A stretch of DNA of 64,000 bases from Micromonospora trifolii (GCF_022229005.1 NZ_JAKKFD010000009.1:116709-180708); one strand, 5' to 3'. Positions 49,075 through 57,915 are shown, counted from the first letter of the stretch. Notes: generated by a model not told the origin, from the letters alone. Numbers and translations are program-made.

Positions 49075-49911
49075 TCATGACGACCGACGCGGGTGACCTG
49101 ACGGCCCGGCCAGCAGGTTGGCGCGGCGGGCCCGTCGACCACGCAGCGAGCTGAGCCCCACGAGCAGCAGCGCGACTGCGAACATCGCGGTGCCGATCAC
49201 GTTGACCTGCGAGGGGATGCCACGCTGGGCGGCGCCCCAGACGTACATCGGGAACGTGACAGTGGTGCCGGCGTTGAAGTTCGTGATGATGAAGTCGTCG
49301 AAGCTCAGCGAGAAGGCCAGCAACGCGGCGGCCACGATGCCGGGCAGCACCAGCGGCAGGGTGATCCGCCGGAAGGTCTGCCACTCGTTGGCGTAGAGGT
49401 CCATGGCGGCCTCCTCCATCCGCCGGTCCATCCCGGCGAGCCGCGCCTTCACTGTCACCACCACGAACGACACGCAGAACATCACGTGCGCGATCACGAT
49501 GGTCCAGAACCCCTGCGGCACGCCCGCCGACACGAACAGGGCCAGCAACGACGTGCCCATCACCAGCTCCGGGGTGGCCATCGGCAGGAAGATCAGCACG
49601 TTGATCCCGGACCGGCCACGGAAGCGGTGCCGGACCAGCGCGAACGCCATCAGGGTGCCGAGCAGCGTGGCGACAACCGTGGCGATGAACCCGATCTGCA
49701 CGCTGCGGACCACCGCGTCGCACATGTCCGAGGTGGCGCACGGCTGCCGCCAGTTGTCCAGTGTGAACTCGTTGAAGTCGTACGACAGCCGGCTCGACGG
49801 CCGGTTGAACGACAGCCCGGCCACCACCAGGATCGGCAGCGCCAGGTAGCCGAGCACCAGCAACGCCACGATCATCACCCAGCGGTCCGCCAGCCAACGC
49901 GAGAGTCGCAT
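49075..49911 (-). CDS. potC: Polyamine ABC transporter permease, PotC-like
   Basis: A 278-residue inner-membrane permease. The EAA-type loop with the conserved Gly is at EEAAMDLYANEWQTFRRITLP. Six helices are evident, starting MRLSRWLADRWVMIVALLVL and including LLGTLMAFALV. It overlaps potB by one base, so the two are coupled. With PotB it forms the channel for putrescine/spermidine-type substrates; the exact amine is not visible. The long C-terminal tail is basic (RGRRARRANLL). Confidence 0.9.
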   Translation of the reverse strand: MRLSRWLADRWVMIVALLVLGYLALPILVVAGLSFNRPSSRLSYDFNEFTLDNWRQPCATSDMCDAVVRSVQIGFIATVVATLLGTLMAFALVRHRFRGRSGINVLIFLPMATPELVMGTSLLALFVSAGVPQGFWTIVIAHVMFCVSFVVVTVKARLAGMDRRMEEAAMDLYANEWQTFRRITLPLVLPGIVAAALLAFSLSFDDFIITNFNAGTTVTFPMYVWGAAQRGIPSQVNVIGTAMFAVALLLVGLSSLRGRRARRANLLAGPSGHPRRSS

Positions 49912-50819
49912 TAGAGGACCTCCTCCGTGCCGGCTCGACGGAGGTAGCCGAAGACCACAGCGAGGATCGCCGCCATCAGCAGGAACGACAGCGCGGCGCC
50001 CTGCGGGTAGTCCAGTCGGACCAGGAACGCCGAGTCGATGACGTTGCCGATCATGTATTCGTTCGGGGTGCCGAGCAGTTCGGCGTTGATGTAGTCGCCG
50101 CTGGCCGGGATGAAGAACAGCAGCGTGCCGGCGACCAGACCGGGCATGGACAGCGGCAGCGTCACCCGACGGAACGCCTGCACCGGGCTCGCGTACAGGT
50201 CGGTGGCCGCCTCCAGCAACCGGGGGTCCAGCCGCTCCAGGCTCGCGTACAGCGGCAGCACCAGGAACGGCAGGAAGTTGTACGTCAGGCCGAGCACCAC
50301 AGCGAACGGGGTGGCCAACAACCGACCGTCCGGGGCGAGCAGGTGCACGTCGCGCAGCAGACCGACGAGAGCGCCGTTGTCCGACAGGATCGTCTTCCAG
50401 GCCAGCGTGCGGACCAGGAAGCTGGTGAACATCGGCGCGACGACGCACACCAGCAGCAGGTTCTTCCAACGGCCGGCCTTCTGCGCGATGGCGTACGCCA
50501 GTGGGTAGCCCAGCAGCAACGCCAACACCAGGGCCAGCCCGGCGTAGCCGAACGAACGCAGGAACTGCGGCCAGTACGCCTGCACCACGTCCGGGTAGTT
50601 GCCGACCGCCCAGGTCATCGCGTACCCGGTGGAGAGCGAGCCGCTGGGGTCGTACAGGCTGGCCGCCGCCAACTGCACCAGCGGCACACCGAAGAAGACG
50701 AGCAGCCAGGCCGCACCGGGCAACAACAGGAGGTACGGCAGGAGTCGGCGTCGCCCGGACCGGGCTGCCGGTGGCGCGGGTGGCGGGTGCCCCGAGCCGG
50801 TGGGGGCCAGCAGGGTCAC
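49911..50819 (-). CDS. potB: Polyamine ABC transporter permease, PotB-like
   Basis: A 302-residue permease: N-terminal low-complexity Pro-rich tail (1-25), then RRRLLPYLLLLPGAAWLLVFF and further helices. The EAA loop is LLEAATDLYASPVQAFRRVTLP. It overlaps the potA stop by four bases (GTGA) and potC by one. Usual partner of PotC and PotA. Full length for the family. Confidence 0.9.
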   Translation of the reverse strand: MTLLAPTGSGHPPPAPPAARSGRRRLLPYLLLLPGAAWLLVFFGVPLVQLAAASLYDPSGSLSTGYAMTWAVGNYPDVVQAYWPQFLRSFGYAGLALVLALLLGYPLAYAIAQKAGRWKNLLLVCVVAPMFTSFLVRTLAWKTILSDNGALVGLLRDVHLLAPDGRLLATPFAVVLGLTYNFLPFLVLPLYASLERLDPRLLEAATDLYASPVQAFRRVTLPLSMPGLVAGTLLFFIPASGDYINAELLGTPNEYMIGNVIDSAFLVRLDYPQGAALSFLLMAAILAVVFGYLRRAGTEEVL

Positions 50820-51967
50820 GACGACGCACCCACCGGCTCGTCGAGCACCGGCGACGTCCGGTCGGTGTCGGCGGCGTCGCGGGGCAGCAGGAACGCGTGC
50901 TGCGGATCCCAGTACGCCACGGCCTCGCTGCCGAGCGCCACCCGCGCCGACGTCCCGCTGTTGGCGGCGAAGACCGACAACTCGGTGCCCCAGCCGGTGC
51001 GCAGCAGGTACTGCGTGCTGACTCCCACGTAGGAGGCGTCGGTGACCACCCCGGTGACGTGCTGATGCCCGGCGGGCACCTGGTCGGCGGAGCCGACCAG
51101 AATCAGCTTCTCCGGGCGTACCCCCAGGTGGACCGGGCCGTGGTCGGCCCGTGAGCGGCCGGCGGGCACCGAGAAGCGCGTGCCGTGCGCGGTCACCGCG
51201 ACGTCGCCGCCACTGGCGCCGGTGGCCTCGCCGGCGAGCAGGTTGGACTGGCCGAGGAAGTTCGCCACGAAGGCGGTGGCGGGAAACTCGTAGATGTCGG
51301 CCGGGGCACCCAACTGCTCGATCCGGCCGGCGTTCATCACCGCGACGGTGTCGGCCATGGTCATGGCCTCCTCCTGGTCGTGGGTGACGTGCACGAAGGT
51401 GATGCCCACCTCGGTCTGGATGCGCTTCAGCTCGATCTGCATCTGTCGGCGCAACTTGAGGTCGAGTGCGCCCAAGGGCTCGTCGAGCAGCAGCACCTGC
51501 GGCCGGTTGATCAGGGCGCGGGCCAGCGCGACCCGCTGCTGCTGACCACCGGAGAGCTGGGCGGGGCGGCGGTTGCCGTACCCGTCGAGTTGCACGAGCG
51601 ACAGCATCCGGGTGACCTCGTCGTCGACCGAGCGGATGCCGCGTCGGCGCAGCCCGAAGGCGACGTTCTCGAAGATGGAGAGGTGCGGGAAGAGCGCATA
51701 GCTCTGGAAGACGGTGTTGACCGGCCGCTTGTAGGGCCGCAGCCGGGCGATGTCCCGGTCACCGAGCAGCACCTGGCCGCTGGTCGGCTCCTCCAGGCCG
51801 GCGATCATCCGCAACGTGGTGGTCTTGCCGCAGCCGGACGCCCCGAGCAGCGCGAAGAACGAGCCCTGCTCGATGGTCAGGCTCAGGTCGTCGACAGCTG
51901 TGAAGACGCCGAACCGTTTGGTGAGGTCGGCCAGGCGCAGGTCGCCGGCGGGTGTCTCGCGCGCCAT
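50816..51967 (-). CDS. potA: Polyamine ABC transporter ATPase, PotA-like
   Basis: A 383-residue ABC ATPase: Walker A GASGCGKTTT, signature LSGGQQQRVALARAL, Walker B VLLLDEPLGALD, switch His in VHVTHDQEEA. A C-terminal TOBE-type domain (about 285-360) follows. Together with PotBC and PotD it imports polyamines. ATG 51967 begins MARETPAGDLRL. The longer frame to 52648 overlaps potD and is not conserved. It lies five bases from potD. Confidence 0.95.
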   Translation of the reverse strand: MARETPAGDLRLADLTKRFGVFTAVDDLSLTIEQGSFFALLGASGCGKTTTLRMIAGLEEPTSGQVLLGDRDIARLRPYKRPVNTVFQSYALFPHLSIFENVAFGLRRRGIRSVDDEVTRMLSLVQLDGYGNRRPAQLSGGQQQRVALARALINRPQVLLLDEPLGALDLKLRRQMQIELKRIQTEVGITFVHVTHDQEEAMTMADTVAVMNAGRIEQLGAPADIYEFPATAFVANFLGQSNLLAGEATGASGGDVAVTAHGTRFSVPAGRSRADHGPVHLGVRPEKLILVGSADQVPAGHQHVTGVVTDASYVGVSTQYLLRTGWGTELSVFAANSGTSARVALGSEAVAYWDPQHAFLLPRDAADTDRTSPVLDEPVGASS

Positions 51968-51972
51968 CCTCG

Positions 51973-53157
51973 TCACGCCCCGATGACCTGTTGGAACTTG
52001 CCCTCGTACTCCTTCTCCTGCTTCTCGTCCAGGGCCATGAACACCTTGGACTTCGACAGCAGCGCCTCGTCCGGGAAGATCAGCGGGTTGGCGGCCAGCT
52101 CGGGGTCGATTTTCTCCATCTCGGCCTGAGCGCCCTTCACCGGGCAGATGTAGTTGACGTACGCGGCGAGCTTCGCCGCTACCGCGGGCTCGTAGTAGTA
52201 GTTGATCAGCGCTTCGGCGTTGCCCTTGTGGGTGGCCTTGTTGGGGACCATCATGTTGTCGCTGTAGAGCATCACGCCGGAGTCCGGCGCGACGAACCGC
52301 ACCTTCTCGTCCTCGGTGGAGAGTTGGATGACGTCGCCGGACCAGCCGATGCAGGCGGCGATGTCGCCCTTGGCCAGGTCGGGCGCGTAGTCGTTGCCGG
52401 TGAACTTGCGGATCTGCCCGGAGTCGACGGCCTTCTTGAGCTTGTTGAGGGCGTCGTCGAACTGGGCGGCGGTGAAGTTCGCCGGGTCGTGCCCGTTGGA
52501 CCCGAGCAGCAGGCCCATGGTGTCGCGCATCTCGCTGAGCGCTGTCACCTTGCCCTTGAGGTCGGGGCGGGTGAGCAGTTCGTCGACAGTCCGCAGTTCC
52601 TTTGTGACGTTGCCGTTGTACGCCAGGCCGGCGAGGCCGGACTGCCACGGGATGGAGATCCGGTTCTCGGCGTCGAAGGGGCGGTTGAGCAGCGACGGAA
52701 GCAGGTTGGCCTGCACGTTCGGGATCTTCGCCGGGTCCAGCTTCTGGATCCAGCCGAGCCGGATCATCCGGGCCGCCATCCAGTCGGTCAGCACGATGAT
52801 GTCCCGGTCGGTGCTCTGGCAGGCGGCGAGCTGGTTCTGCACCTTGCCGAAGAATTCGTTGTTGTCGTTGATGTCCTCGGTGTAGGTCACCTGAATGCCG
52901 GTCTTCGTGATGAACTCGTCGAGGCTCGGTCGCTTGGACTCGTCAGCGTCGTCCACGTCCATGTACTGCGGCCAGTTTGCGAAGGCCAGTTTCTTCTCGG
53001 TGCCGGAGAGGTCCTCGCTGACGCAGCCAGCTTCGGTCTGCTGCGCGCCTTTGGTGCCGCAGCCCGCGAGGCTGCCGCCCATGGTGAGCAGGGCGGCCGA
53101 ACCGAGAGTGCCGGTGAGCAGTCCACGCCGGGAGAGGGGCCGGAGGGGAGTACGCAT
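51973..53157 (-). CDS. potD: Polyamine-binding lipoprotein, PotD-like
   Basis: A 394-residue substrate-binding protein. A Tat-type start with LSRRGLLTG is followed by the lipobox LAGCG and mature residues KKLAFANWPQYMDVD, close to the family start NWxxYID. Later LLLGSNGHDPANF and IAACIGWSGDVIQL are typical of PotD/PotF. ATG 53157 has AGGAG six bases upstream; the frame from 53229 adds a non-conserved tail. First gene of the six-gene polyamine operon, divergent from the Lrp/AsnC gene. Confidence 0.93.
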   Translation of the reverse strand: MRTPLRPLSRRGLLTGTLGSAALLTMGGSLAGCGTKGAQQTEAGCVSEDLSGTEKKLAFANWPQYMDVDDADESKRPSLDEFITKTGIQVTYTEDINDNNEFFGKVQNQLAACQSTDRDIIVLTDWMAARMIRLGWIQKLDPAKIPNVQANLLPSLLNRPFDAENRISIPWQSGLAGLAYNGNVTKELRTVDELLTRPDLKGKVTALSEMRDTMGLLLGSNGHDPANFTAAQFDDALNKLKKAVDSGQIRKFTGNDYAPDLAKGDIAACIGWSGDVIQLSTEDEKVRFVAPDSGVMLYSDNMMVPNKATHKGNAEALINYYYEPAVAAKLAAYVNYICPVKGAQAEMEKIDPELAANPLIFPDEALLSKSKVFMALDEKQEKEYEGKFQQVIGA

Positions 53158-53371
53158 GACGACTCCTAGGGGGTCATCGTCGGCGGGCGGGACGGGGAGG
53201 CACGCCGGCGGGAATGTCGGGAGGGTCAAGTGCCATGGACGACTGATCCTGACATGAGGTGACCTCCCTTACAAGGGATTCCGTTGCGGGAATAGCGATG
53301 CACGACGAAATACGCCAGACTACGCGGGGATACACGCGCGACATCACGATTCGGGACATGGGGAGCGGGCA

Positions 53372-53884
53372 ATGACAAACCGGCAGCACGAGAACAGCAA
53401 CGGCGGTCGCCGCGTCGCTGTCCGTGAAGGCGCCAATCACGCTCTGCTGGATGACGTGGCCAAGCAGATCATCGAGCAGCTCCAGGAGGACGGCCGCCGC
53501 CCGTACGCGACGATCGGCAAGGCGGTGGGGCTGTCCGAGGCGGCGGTCCGCCAGCGGGTGCAGCGGCTGCTCGACTCCGGCGTGATGCAGATCGTGGCGG
53601 TGACCGATCCGCTCCAGCTCGGCTTCAACAGGCAGGCGATGATCGGTCTGCGTACCGACGGTGACCTGGAAGCGGTCGCGGACCGGCTGGCCGAGCTGGA
53701 CGAGGTCGACTACGTCGTGATCACCGCCGGGTCGTTCGACCTGCTCACCGAGGTGGTCTGCCGCAACGACGACCACCTGCTGGAGATCCTGCAACGGCTA
53801 CGCGCGGTGCCCGGAGTGCTCTCCACCGAGGCGTTCGTCTATCTCAAGCTGCGCAAGCAGACCTACACCTGGGGTACGGCCTGA
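53372..53884 (+). CDS. Lrp/AsnC-family transcriptional regulator
   Basis: A 170-residue regulator: N-terminal HTH with VAKQIIEQLQEDGRRPYATIGKAVGLSEAAVRQRVQRLLD, then a RAM-type ligand-binding domain with VDYVVITAGSFDLLTEVVC and VPGVLSTEAFVYLKL. GGGGAG lies before the ATG. It diverges from potD with 214 bp between, which likely holds the shared regulatory region. A related Streptomyces Lrp-type gene sits in a polyamine-catabolism cluster as I recall. The ligand is inferred to be an amine or amino acid. Confidence 0.9.
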   Translation: MTNRQHENSNGGRRVAVREGANHALLDDVAKQIIEQLQEDGRRPYATIGKAVGLSEAAVRQRVQRLLDSGVMQIVAVTDPLQLGFNRQAMIGLRTDGDLEAVADRLAELDEVDYVVITAGSFDLLTEVVCRNDDHLLEILQRLRAVPGVLSTEAFVYLKLRKQTYTWGTA

Positions 53885-53891
53885 GCCTCCC

Positions 53892-53970
53892 GTGATCCAC
53901 TCGGCTTTCCGGAAGTCGGGGTGTCCGGGTCGCCCTGACGCCCCGGTTTCCGTGATCCCGAGTGGATCAG
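53892..53970. repeat. Palindromic dispersed repeat, family 1, copy C
   Basis: Left arm GTGATCCACTCGG (53892-53904) pairs with CCGAGTGGAT (53958-53967), with inner arms around GGAAGTCGGGG. It lies between the Lrp/AsnC stop and the DUF397 stop, and can serve both convergent genes as a hairpin. Confidence 0.88.
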
Positions 53971-54188
53971 CGGCGCGCCGTGCGGACCGCGTCGGCCGCG
54001 CCTACCGCGCCGACCGCGCCTACGAAAGACGACCAGGCGGTCGGCGCGAAGGTCAGGGTGCCGCCGTCGCGGTCCTTGCTGTCGCGCACCAGCACCCGGC
54101 CGGGCAGGTTGTCGGCCACCTCGACGCAAGCGCCACCGTTGTTGCTGCTGCGGGTCGCGGTACGCCAGCGGGCGTCGGTCATGTCCAT
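53967..54188 (-). CDS. DUF397 domain protein
   Basis: A 73-residue protein: ARWRTATRSSNNGGACVEVAD, then VLVRDSKDRDGGTLTFAPTAW, the two signature segments of DUF397 (RSxxNG-CVEVA and VRDSKD). An Ala-rich tail follows. The family pairs with XRE/DUF5753 genes in actinobacterial modules. The ATG has GGAAG nine bases upstream, and overlaps the XRE stop. It is ended by repeat copy C. A role as a small partner of the XRE regulator is inferred. Confidence 0.85.
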   Translation of the reverse strand: MDMTDARWRTATRSSNNGGACVEVADNLPGRVLVRDSKDRDGGTLTFAPTAWSSFVGAVGAVGAADAVRTARR

Positions 54189-54949
54189 GTCGTGGCCACT
54201 TCCCCGATCAGCTCGATCGACCGTCGTTGGGGGAACGCCTCGCCGGTGACGCTCTCCCACCTGCGTCCCAGGCTAGCGACGTCGAGGGGATCGGTCACGA
54301 CCTGACCGCGGAGCTGATTGTCGAGATACGCCAATTCCGTCCCGTCGGGCAGCCGGCCCAGAATGAAGGGGCCGGCCAGCCCGGTGTGCCACGGGCTCTC
54401 CGCCGGGATGACCCGGACCTGCACGTGCTCCCACTCGGCCACCCTCGCGAGGTGGGCCAACTGGCCGGCCATCACGGCACTGTCGCCGACCGGCCGGCGC
54501 AGCACCACCTCGTCGATCACCGCCACGAGCTGCGGTGGAGCATCGCGGCCCAGGACCGCCTGCCGTTCGAGGCGGCCCGCCACGATCTGGTCCACCTCGG
54601 ACGGTGCGACAAGCCCACCGGTGCCCAGGATCGCCCGGGCGTACCCCTCGGTCTGGAGCAGACCCGGCACGAGCAGCGGCTCGTACCACCGGAGCGAGGT
54701 GGCGTCCTGTTCCAGCTCGGCCCACGGCCGGAACCACGGCAGGTCACGACGGCGGAACGGCTCCGGCCACAGGTCGGCCGCGTCCCGGCGCAGAACCTCG
54801 GCCACCGCCACCCGGGTACGCGGATGCGGAATGCGCCCCGCAGCGAGCCACCGCGCCGCCGTCTTCGGGTCGACGCGGACCTTCTCGGCCAACGACTCGA
54901 CAGTCTCCCCCGCCTCGGCCATCGCCACCCGCAACGCCTCGTTCGCCAC
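54179..54949 (-). CDS. XRE-type HTH regulator with DUF5753
   Basis: A 256-residue protein: N-terminal HTH containing MAEAGETVESLAEKVRVDPKTAARWLAAGRIPHP, then a DUF5753 domain (about 85-250) with WYEPLLVPGLLQTEGYARAIL and WEHVQVRVIPAESPWHTGLAGPFILGRL. This pair with DUF397 is the actinobacterial Scr1/BldB-interacting type, sometimes linked to development or antibiotic production. GTG 54949 has GGGAGGG upstream; the longer frame adds repeat-derived residues. It overlaps DUF397 by a few bases. Confidence 0.87.
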   Translation of the reverse strand: MANEALRVAMAEAGETVESLAEKVRVDPKTAARWLAAGRIPHPRTRVAVAEVLRRDAADLWPEPFRRRDLPWFRPWAELEQDATSLRWYEPLLVPGLLQTEGYARAILGTGGLVAPSEVDQIVAGRLERQAVLGRDAPPQLVAVIDEVVLRRPVGDSAVMAGQLAHLARVAEWEHVQVRVIPAESPWHTGLAGPFILGRLPDGTELAYLDNQLRGQVVTDPLDVASLGRRWESVTGEAFPQRRSIELIGEVATTWT

Positions 54950-55190
54950 CCCGGACCCTCCCGCCGCTCCTCCGTGCCGTGTCGGACGACCCCTGACCCT
55001 CCGTCCAGCAGGCGCGCTGCGACGCTGCTCGATGCACGTTGCGGCGGACGATAGCCACGCTGCGTGTCCGTGTCTGCGACCTACCGGCGTGTTGCGGTGA
55101 GACGTGTTGGCGCGCTTCCAGAGTGCCCCAGTACCGCCCCCGAGGTGCCCCGCCAGCGTCCTTAAGACCCGCTCCCCTCGGCGCCGGGCC

Positions 55191-55335
55191 CGCGCCCCCT
55201 GACCCGAGGCCCGCGCCCCCGACCCTGGCCGGCGCCCCTGACGCTGGCCGGCGCCCCTGACCCTGGCCGGCGCCCCCGACCCAGAACCCCGGCCGGCGCC
55301 CCTGACCCTGGCCGGCGCCCCTGACCCTGGCCGGC
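55191..55335. repeat. 19-bp degenerate tandem repeat
   Basis: About seven copies of a unit like CCTGACCCTGGCCGGCGCC, with single-base changes and one interruption (ACCCAGAACCCCGG). On the minus strand it reads as Gly/Arg/Gln-rich residues. Confidence 0.75.
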
Positions 55336-55421
55336 ATCTCCACGACCTGCGGCTCCGGGTCACCTCGGCTGCGGCCGCGCGCCTCCTGATCCCCGGACCG
55401 CGTCACCCCGACCCCCGCGCT

Positions 55422-55499
55422 TGATCCACTCGACTTCATTGATATCGCGGTATCAGCCGTGCCCGGACACCGCGATTTCAGCGAACCGGAGTGAATCGA
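55422..55499. repeat. Palindromic dispersed repeat, family 1, copy D (diverged)
   Basis: Left arm TGATCCACTCG (55422-55432) faces CCGGAGTGAATCGA (55486-55499). The middle has ATATCGCGGTATC and CACCGCGATTTC. This copy is diverged from A and C. Confidence 0.7.
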
Positions 55500-55535
55500 G
55501 CCGGCGGCAGAGGGAGGCGCTACCGACAGGCGGGT

Positions 55536-55801
55536 CCTTTGGAGCTGATGTCGCAAACGATTCGGCGGTCGGCAGGACCCAACAACGAGCCGGCCTGACC
55601 CTTCGTCAGGCGCGAGTCGAACGGCCGCCAAACGCGACGCGGCAGCGCAACCGCAGCCTGAGCAGGGCAGGCCCGACCCGGGCAGGGCAGGCCCGACCCG
55701 GGCAGGGCAGGCCCGACCCGGGCAGGGCAGGCCCGACCCGGGCAGCCGAGCGCGACCCCGACTGGAAGGCCGTGATGTCGCAAACGATTCAGCTCCAAAG
55801 G
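55536..55801. repeat. 266-bp segment with CCTTTGGAGCT inverted ends and an internal direct repeat
   Basis: The left end CCTTTGGAGCT (55536-55546) is followed by GATGTCGCAAACGATTC (55547-55563). The right end has GATGTCGCAAACGATTC (55774-55790) followed by AGCTCCAAAGG (55791-55801). So the 17-base word is directly repeated inside an inverted 11-base pair. Confidence 0.8.
55661..55745. repeat. 20-bp tandem repeat, four copies
   Basis: The unit GGCAGGGCAGGCCCGACCCG is repeated four times (first base differs in copy one) and ends with a partial unit GGCAG. Exact repetition suggests recent slippage. Confidence 0.9.
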
Positions 55802-56013
55802 CAGCCACCAGCACACCTCCCACCGACCGTCGATCAACCAGTTGGCGGCAGTACGGATTCCGTTGCATCCATGACACCTGCTCGCTAAATCCGTCGCCAA
55901 CTGACCGTGATACCGCCGATAACACTTGCTTTGGAGGTTGAGACTGTGCGATAACCGTTGGCAGAGCGGCCGGCCTCACCCCTTTGACCGGCCCGACGAC
56001 CGATGGGGCTGAC

Positions 56014-57360
56014 ATGGCCAACGCCACCGACCACCTCTGGATGCACTTCACCCGGATGGCGAGCTACTCCGCCGGCGAGGTGCCGACCATCGTGCGCGGC
56101 GAGGGAGCGTACGTGTGGGATGCGCAGGGTCGCCGCTACCTGGACGGGCTCGCCGGGCTCTTCGTGGTCAACGCCGGCCACGGCCGCACCGAGCTGGCTG
56201 AGGCCGCCGCCAAGCAGGCCGGCGAGCTGGCCTACTTCCCGCTCTGGTCGTACGCGCACCCGAAGGCCATCGAGCTGGCCGAGAGGATCGCCGCGCTCAC
56301 CCCCGGCGACCTCAACCGGATCTTCTTCACCACCGGCGGCTCCGAGGCCGTCGAGGCGGCGTGGAAGCTGGCCCGCGCGTACTTCAAGCGCACCGGAAAG
56401 CCCAACAAGTACAAGGTGATCAGCCGGTACATCGCCTACCACGGCACCTCCATGGGCGCCCTGTCGATCACCGGCCTGCCCGGCATCAAGAGCGACTTCG
56501 AGCCACTGGTGCCCGGCGCCATCAAGGTGCCGAACACGAACTTCTACCGGGCGCCCGAGCACGGCGACGACCACGAAGCGTTCGGCCGCTGGGCCGCCGA
56601 CGAGATCGGTCGGGCCATCGAGCGGGAAGGGCCGGACACGGTCGCCGCGGTCTTCCTTGAGCCCGTACAGAACTCCGGCGGGTGCTTCCCACCGCCGCCC
56701 GGCTACTTCGAGCGGGTACGGGAGATCTGCGACGCGTACGACGTGCTGCTCGTCTCGGACGAGGTGATCTGCTCCTGGGGGCGGTTGGGCGAGTACTTCG
56801 GCGCTGTGCGCTACGGCTACCAGCCGGACATCATCACCACCGCCAAGGGCATCACCTCCGGTTACGCCCCGCTCGGCGCGATGATCGCCAGTGACCGGCT
56901 GATGGAACCGTTCCTCACCGAGACCGGCATGTTCGCCCACGGGGTGACCTTCGGTGGGCACCCGGTCTCCTGCGCGGTGGCCCTGGCCAACCTGGAGGTG
57001 TTCGCCCGCGAGGACCTGGTCGGGCACGTACGCGCCAACGAGGACGCCTTCCGGGCCACCCTGGAGAAGCTGTACGACCTGCCGATCGTGGGCGACGTCC
57101 GCGGCGACGGCTACTTCTACGGCATCGAGCTGGTCAAGGACAAGAGCACCCGGGAGACCTTCACCGAGGCCGAGTCGGAGCGCCTGCTGCGCGGCTTCCT
57201 CTCCACCGCCCTGTTCCAGGCGGGCCTCTACTGCCGGGCCGACGACCGGGGCGACCCCGTCATCCAGCTGGCCCCACCCCTGATCGCCGAGCAGCAACAC
57301 TTCGACGAGATCGAGCAGATCCTCCGCACAGTCCTGACCGAGGCCTGGACCAGGCTCTAA
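56014..57360 (+). CDS. Class III aminotransferase, polyamine/GABA type
   Basis: A 448-residue PLP enzyme. It has TTGGSEAVEAAWKLARAYF, RYIAYHGTSMGALSITG, the PLP Asp in LVSDEVICSWGRLG and the Lys in TTAKGITSGYAPLGA. The ISRYIAYHGT and GTSMGA motifs match aspartate-aminotransferase-family putrescine- or beta-alanine-type enzymes. An ATG with GGGG upstream begins MANATDHLW. Upstream motifs GCGATAAC (55948) and CCGATAAC (55916) recall those before patD. With the PotDABC operon it likely removes amino groups from imported amines. Substrate inferred. Confidence 0.88.
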   Translation: MANATDHLWMHFTRMASYSAGEVPTIVRGEGAYVWDAQGRRYLDGLAGLFVVNAGHGRTELAEAAAKQAGELAYFPLWSYAHPKAIELAERIAALTPGDLNRIFFTTGGSEAVEAAWKLARAYFKRTGKPNKYKVISRYIAYHGTSMGALSITGLPGIKSDFEPLVPGAIKVPNTNFYRAPEHGDDHEAFGRWAADEIGRAIEREGPDTVAAVFLEPVQNSGGCFPPPPGYFERVREICDAYDVLLVSDEVICSWGRLGEYFGAVRYGYQPDIITTAKGITSGYAPLGAMIASDRLMEPFLTETGMFAHGVTFGGHPVSCAVALANLEVFAREDLVGHVRANEDAFRATLEKLYDLPIVGDVRGDGYFYGIELVKDKSTRETFTEAESERLLRGFLSTALFQAGLYCRADDRGDPVIQLAPPLIAEQQHFDEIEQILRTVLTEAWTRL

Positions 57361-57393
57361 CGCCGGAAACGGGGGCGCGGGCCGGGGGCCGGG

Positions 57394-57762
57394 TTAGTGG
57401 TTGGGGGGGATTACCCGGAGGTGGCCTCGGCGGCCGGTCTGGTGCGGGTTCTCGGGACGGTTCTGGTCCGGCTCCGGGGGGCGGGGGGCCGGGCGGGCGG
57501 CTTCGCGGACCGCTTCGGCCAACGCGACCAGGTCGTCAGTGGTGGGCGGCGGCGGCTCGAACTCGCCCTCGTGCCGGACGACGTCCCAGCCCCGCGGCGC
57601 GGTGAGGCTGCGGGCGTGCGGCTCGCACAGGTCGTACGTGTGCGGCTCGGCGAAGGCCGCCAGCGGCCCCACCACAGCTGTCGACTCGTTGTAGACATAG
57701 GTCAATGTGGCGACCGCTTGCCGGGGGCAGCCGTTACGGGAGCAGCGCCGTGGTGACCTCAC
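57394..57762 (-). CDS. DUF3499 family protein
   Basis: A 122-residue protein, starting MRSPRRCSRNGCPRQAVATLTYVYNESTAVVGPL, with TYDLCEPHARSLTAPRGWDVVRHEG, giving four Cys/His positions like a zinc ribbon. The Pro/Arg-rich tail looks disordered. DUF3499 genes lie near whiB and this metallopeptidase gene in actinobacteria. Function unknown. Confidence 0.88.
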   Translation of the reverse strand: MRSPRRCSRNGCPRQAVATLTYVYNESTAVVGPLAAFAEPHTYDLCEPHARSLTAPRGWDVVRHEGEFEPPPPTTDDLVALAEAVREAARPAPRPPEPDQNRPENPHQTGRRGHLRVIPPNH

Positions 57763-57915
57763 GTGCGGCAGGGTATCTCCATTACCGGGTCCGGCGCATC
57801 GCTTCGCGTTGCGACACGCCCGTCATGGTGATCACAGTCGACCGTCCTGGGCGCGGCGCGCCACGGGAGCGGCGCTGCCGCTGACCGGCCCGAGACGGGC
57901 GCTACCCTTTGCCTC

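Larger units (their letters stand above)
54950..56013. other. 1.06-kb gene-free, repeat-rich stretch
   Basis: No coding sequence I can support. Reading frames here are low-complexity translations of repeats. It contains a 19-bp tandem array, repeat family 1 copy D, an inverted/direct repeat structure and a 20-bp tandem array, listed separately. The right end includes the leader of the aminotransferase gene. Confidence 0.75.
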
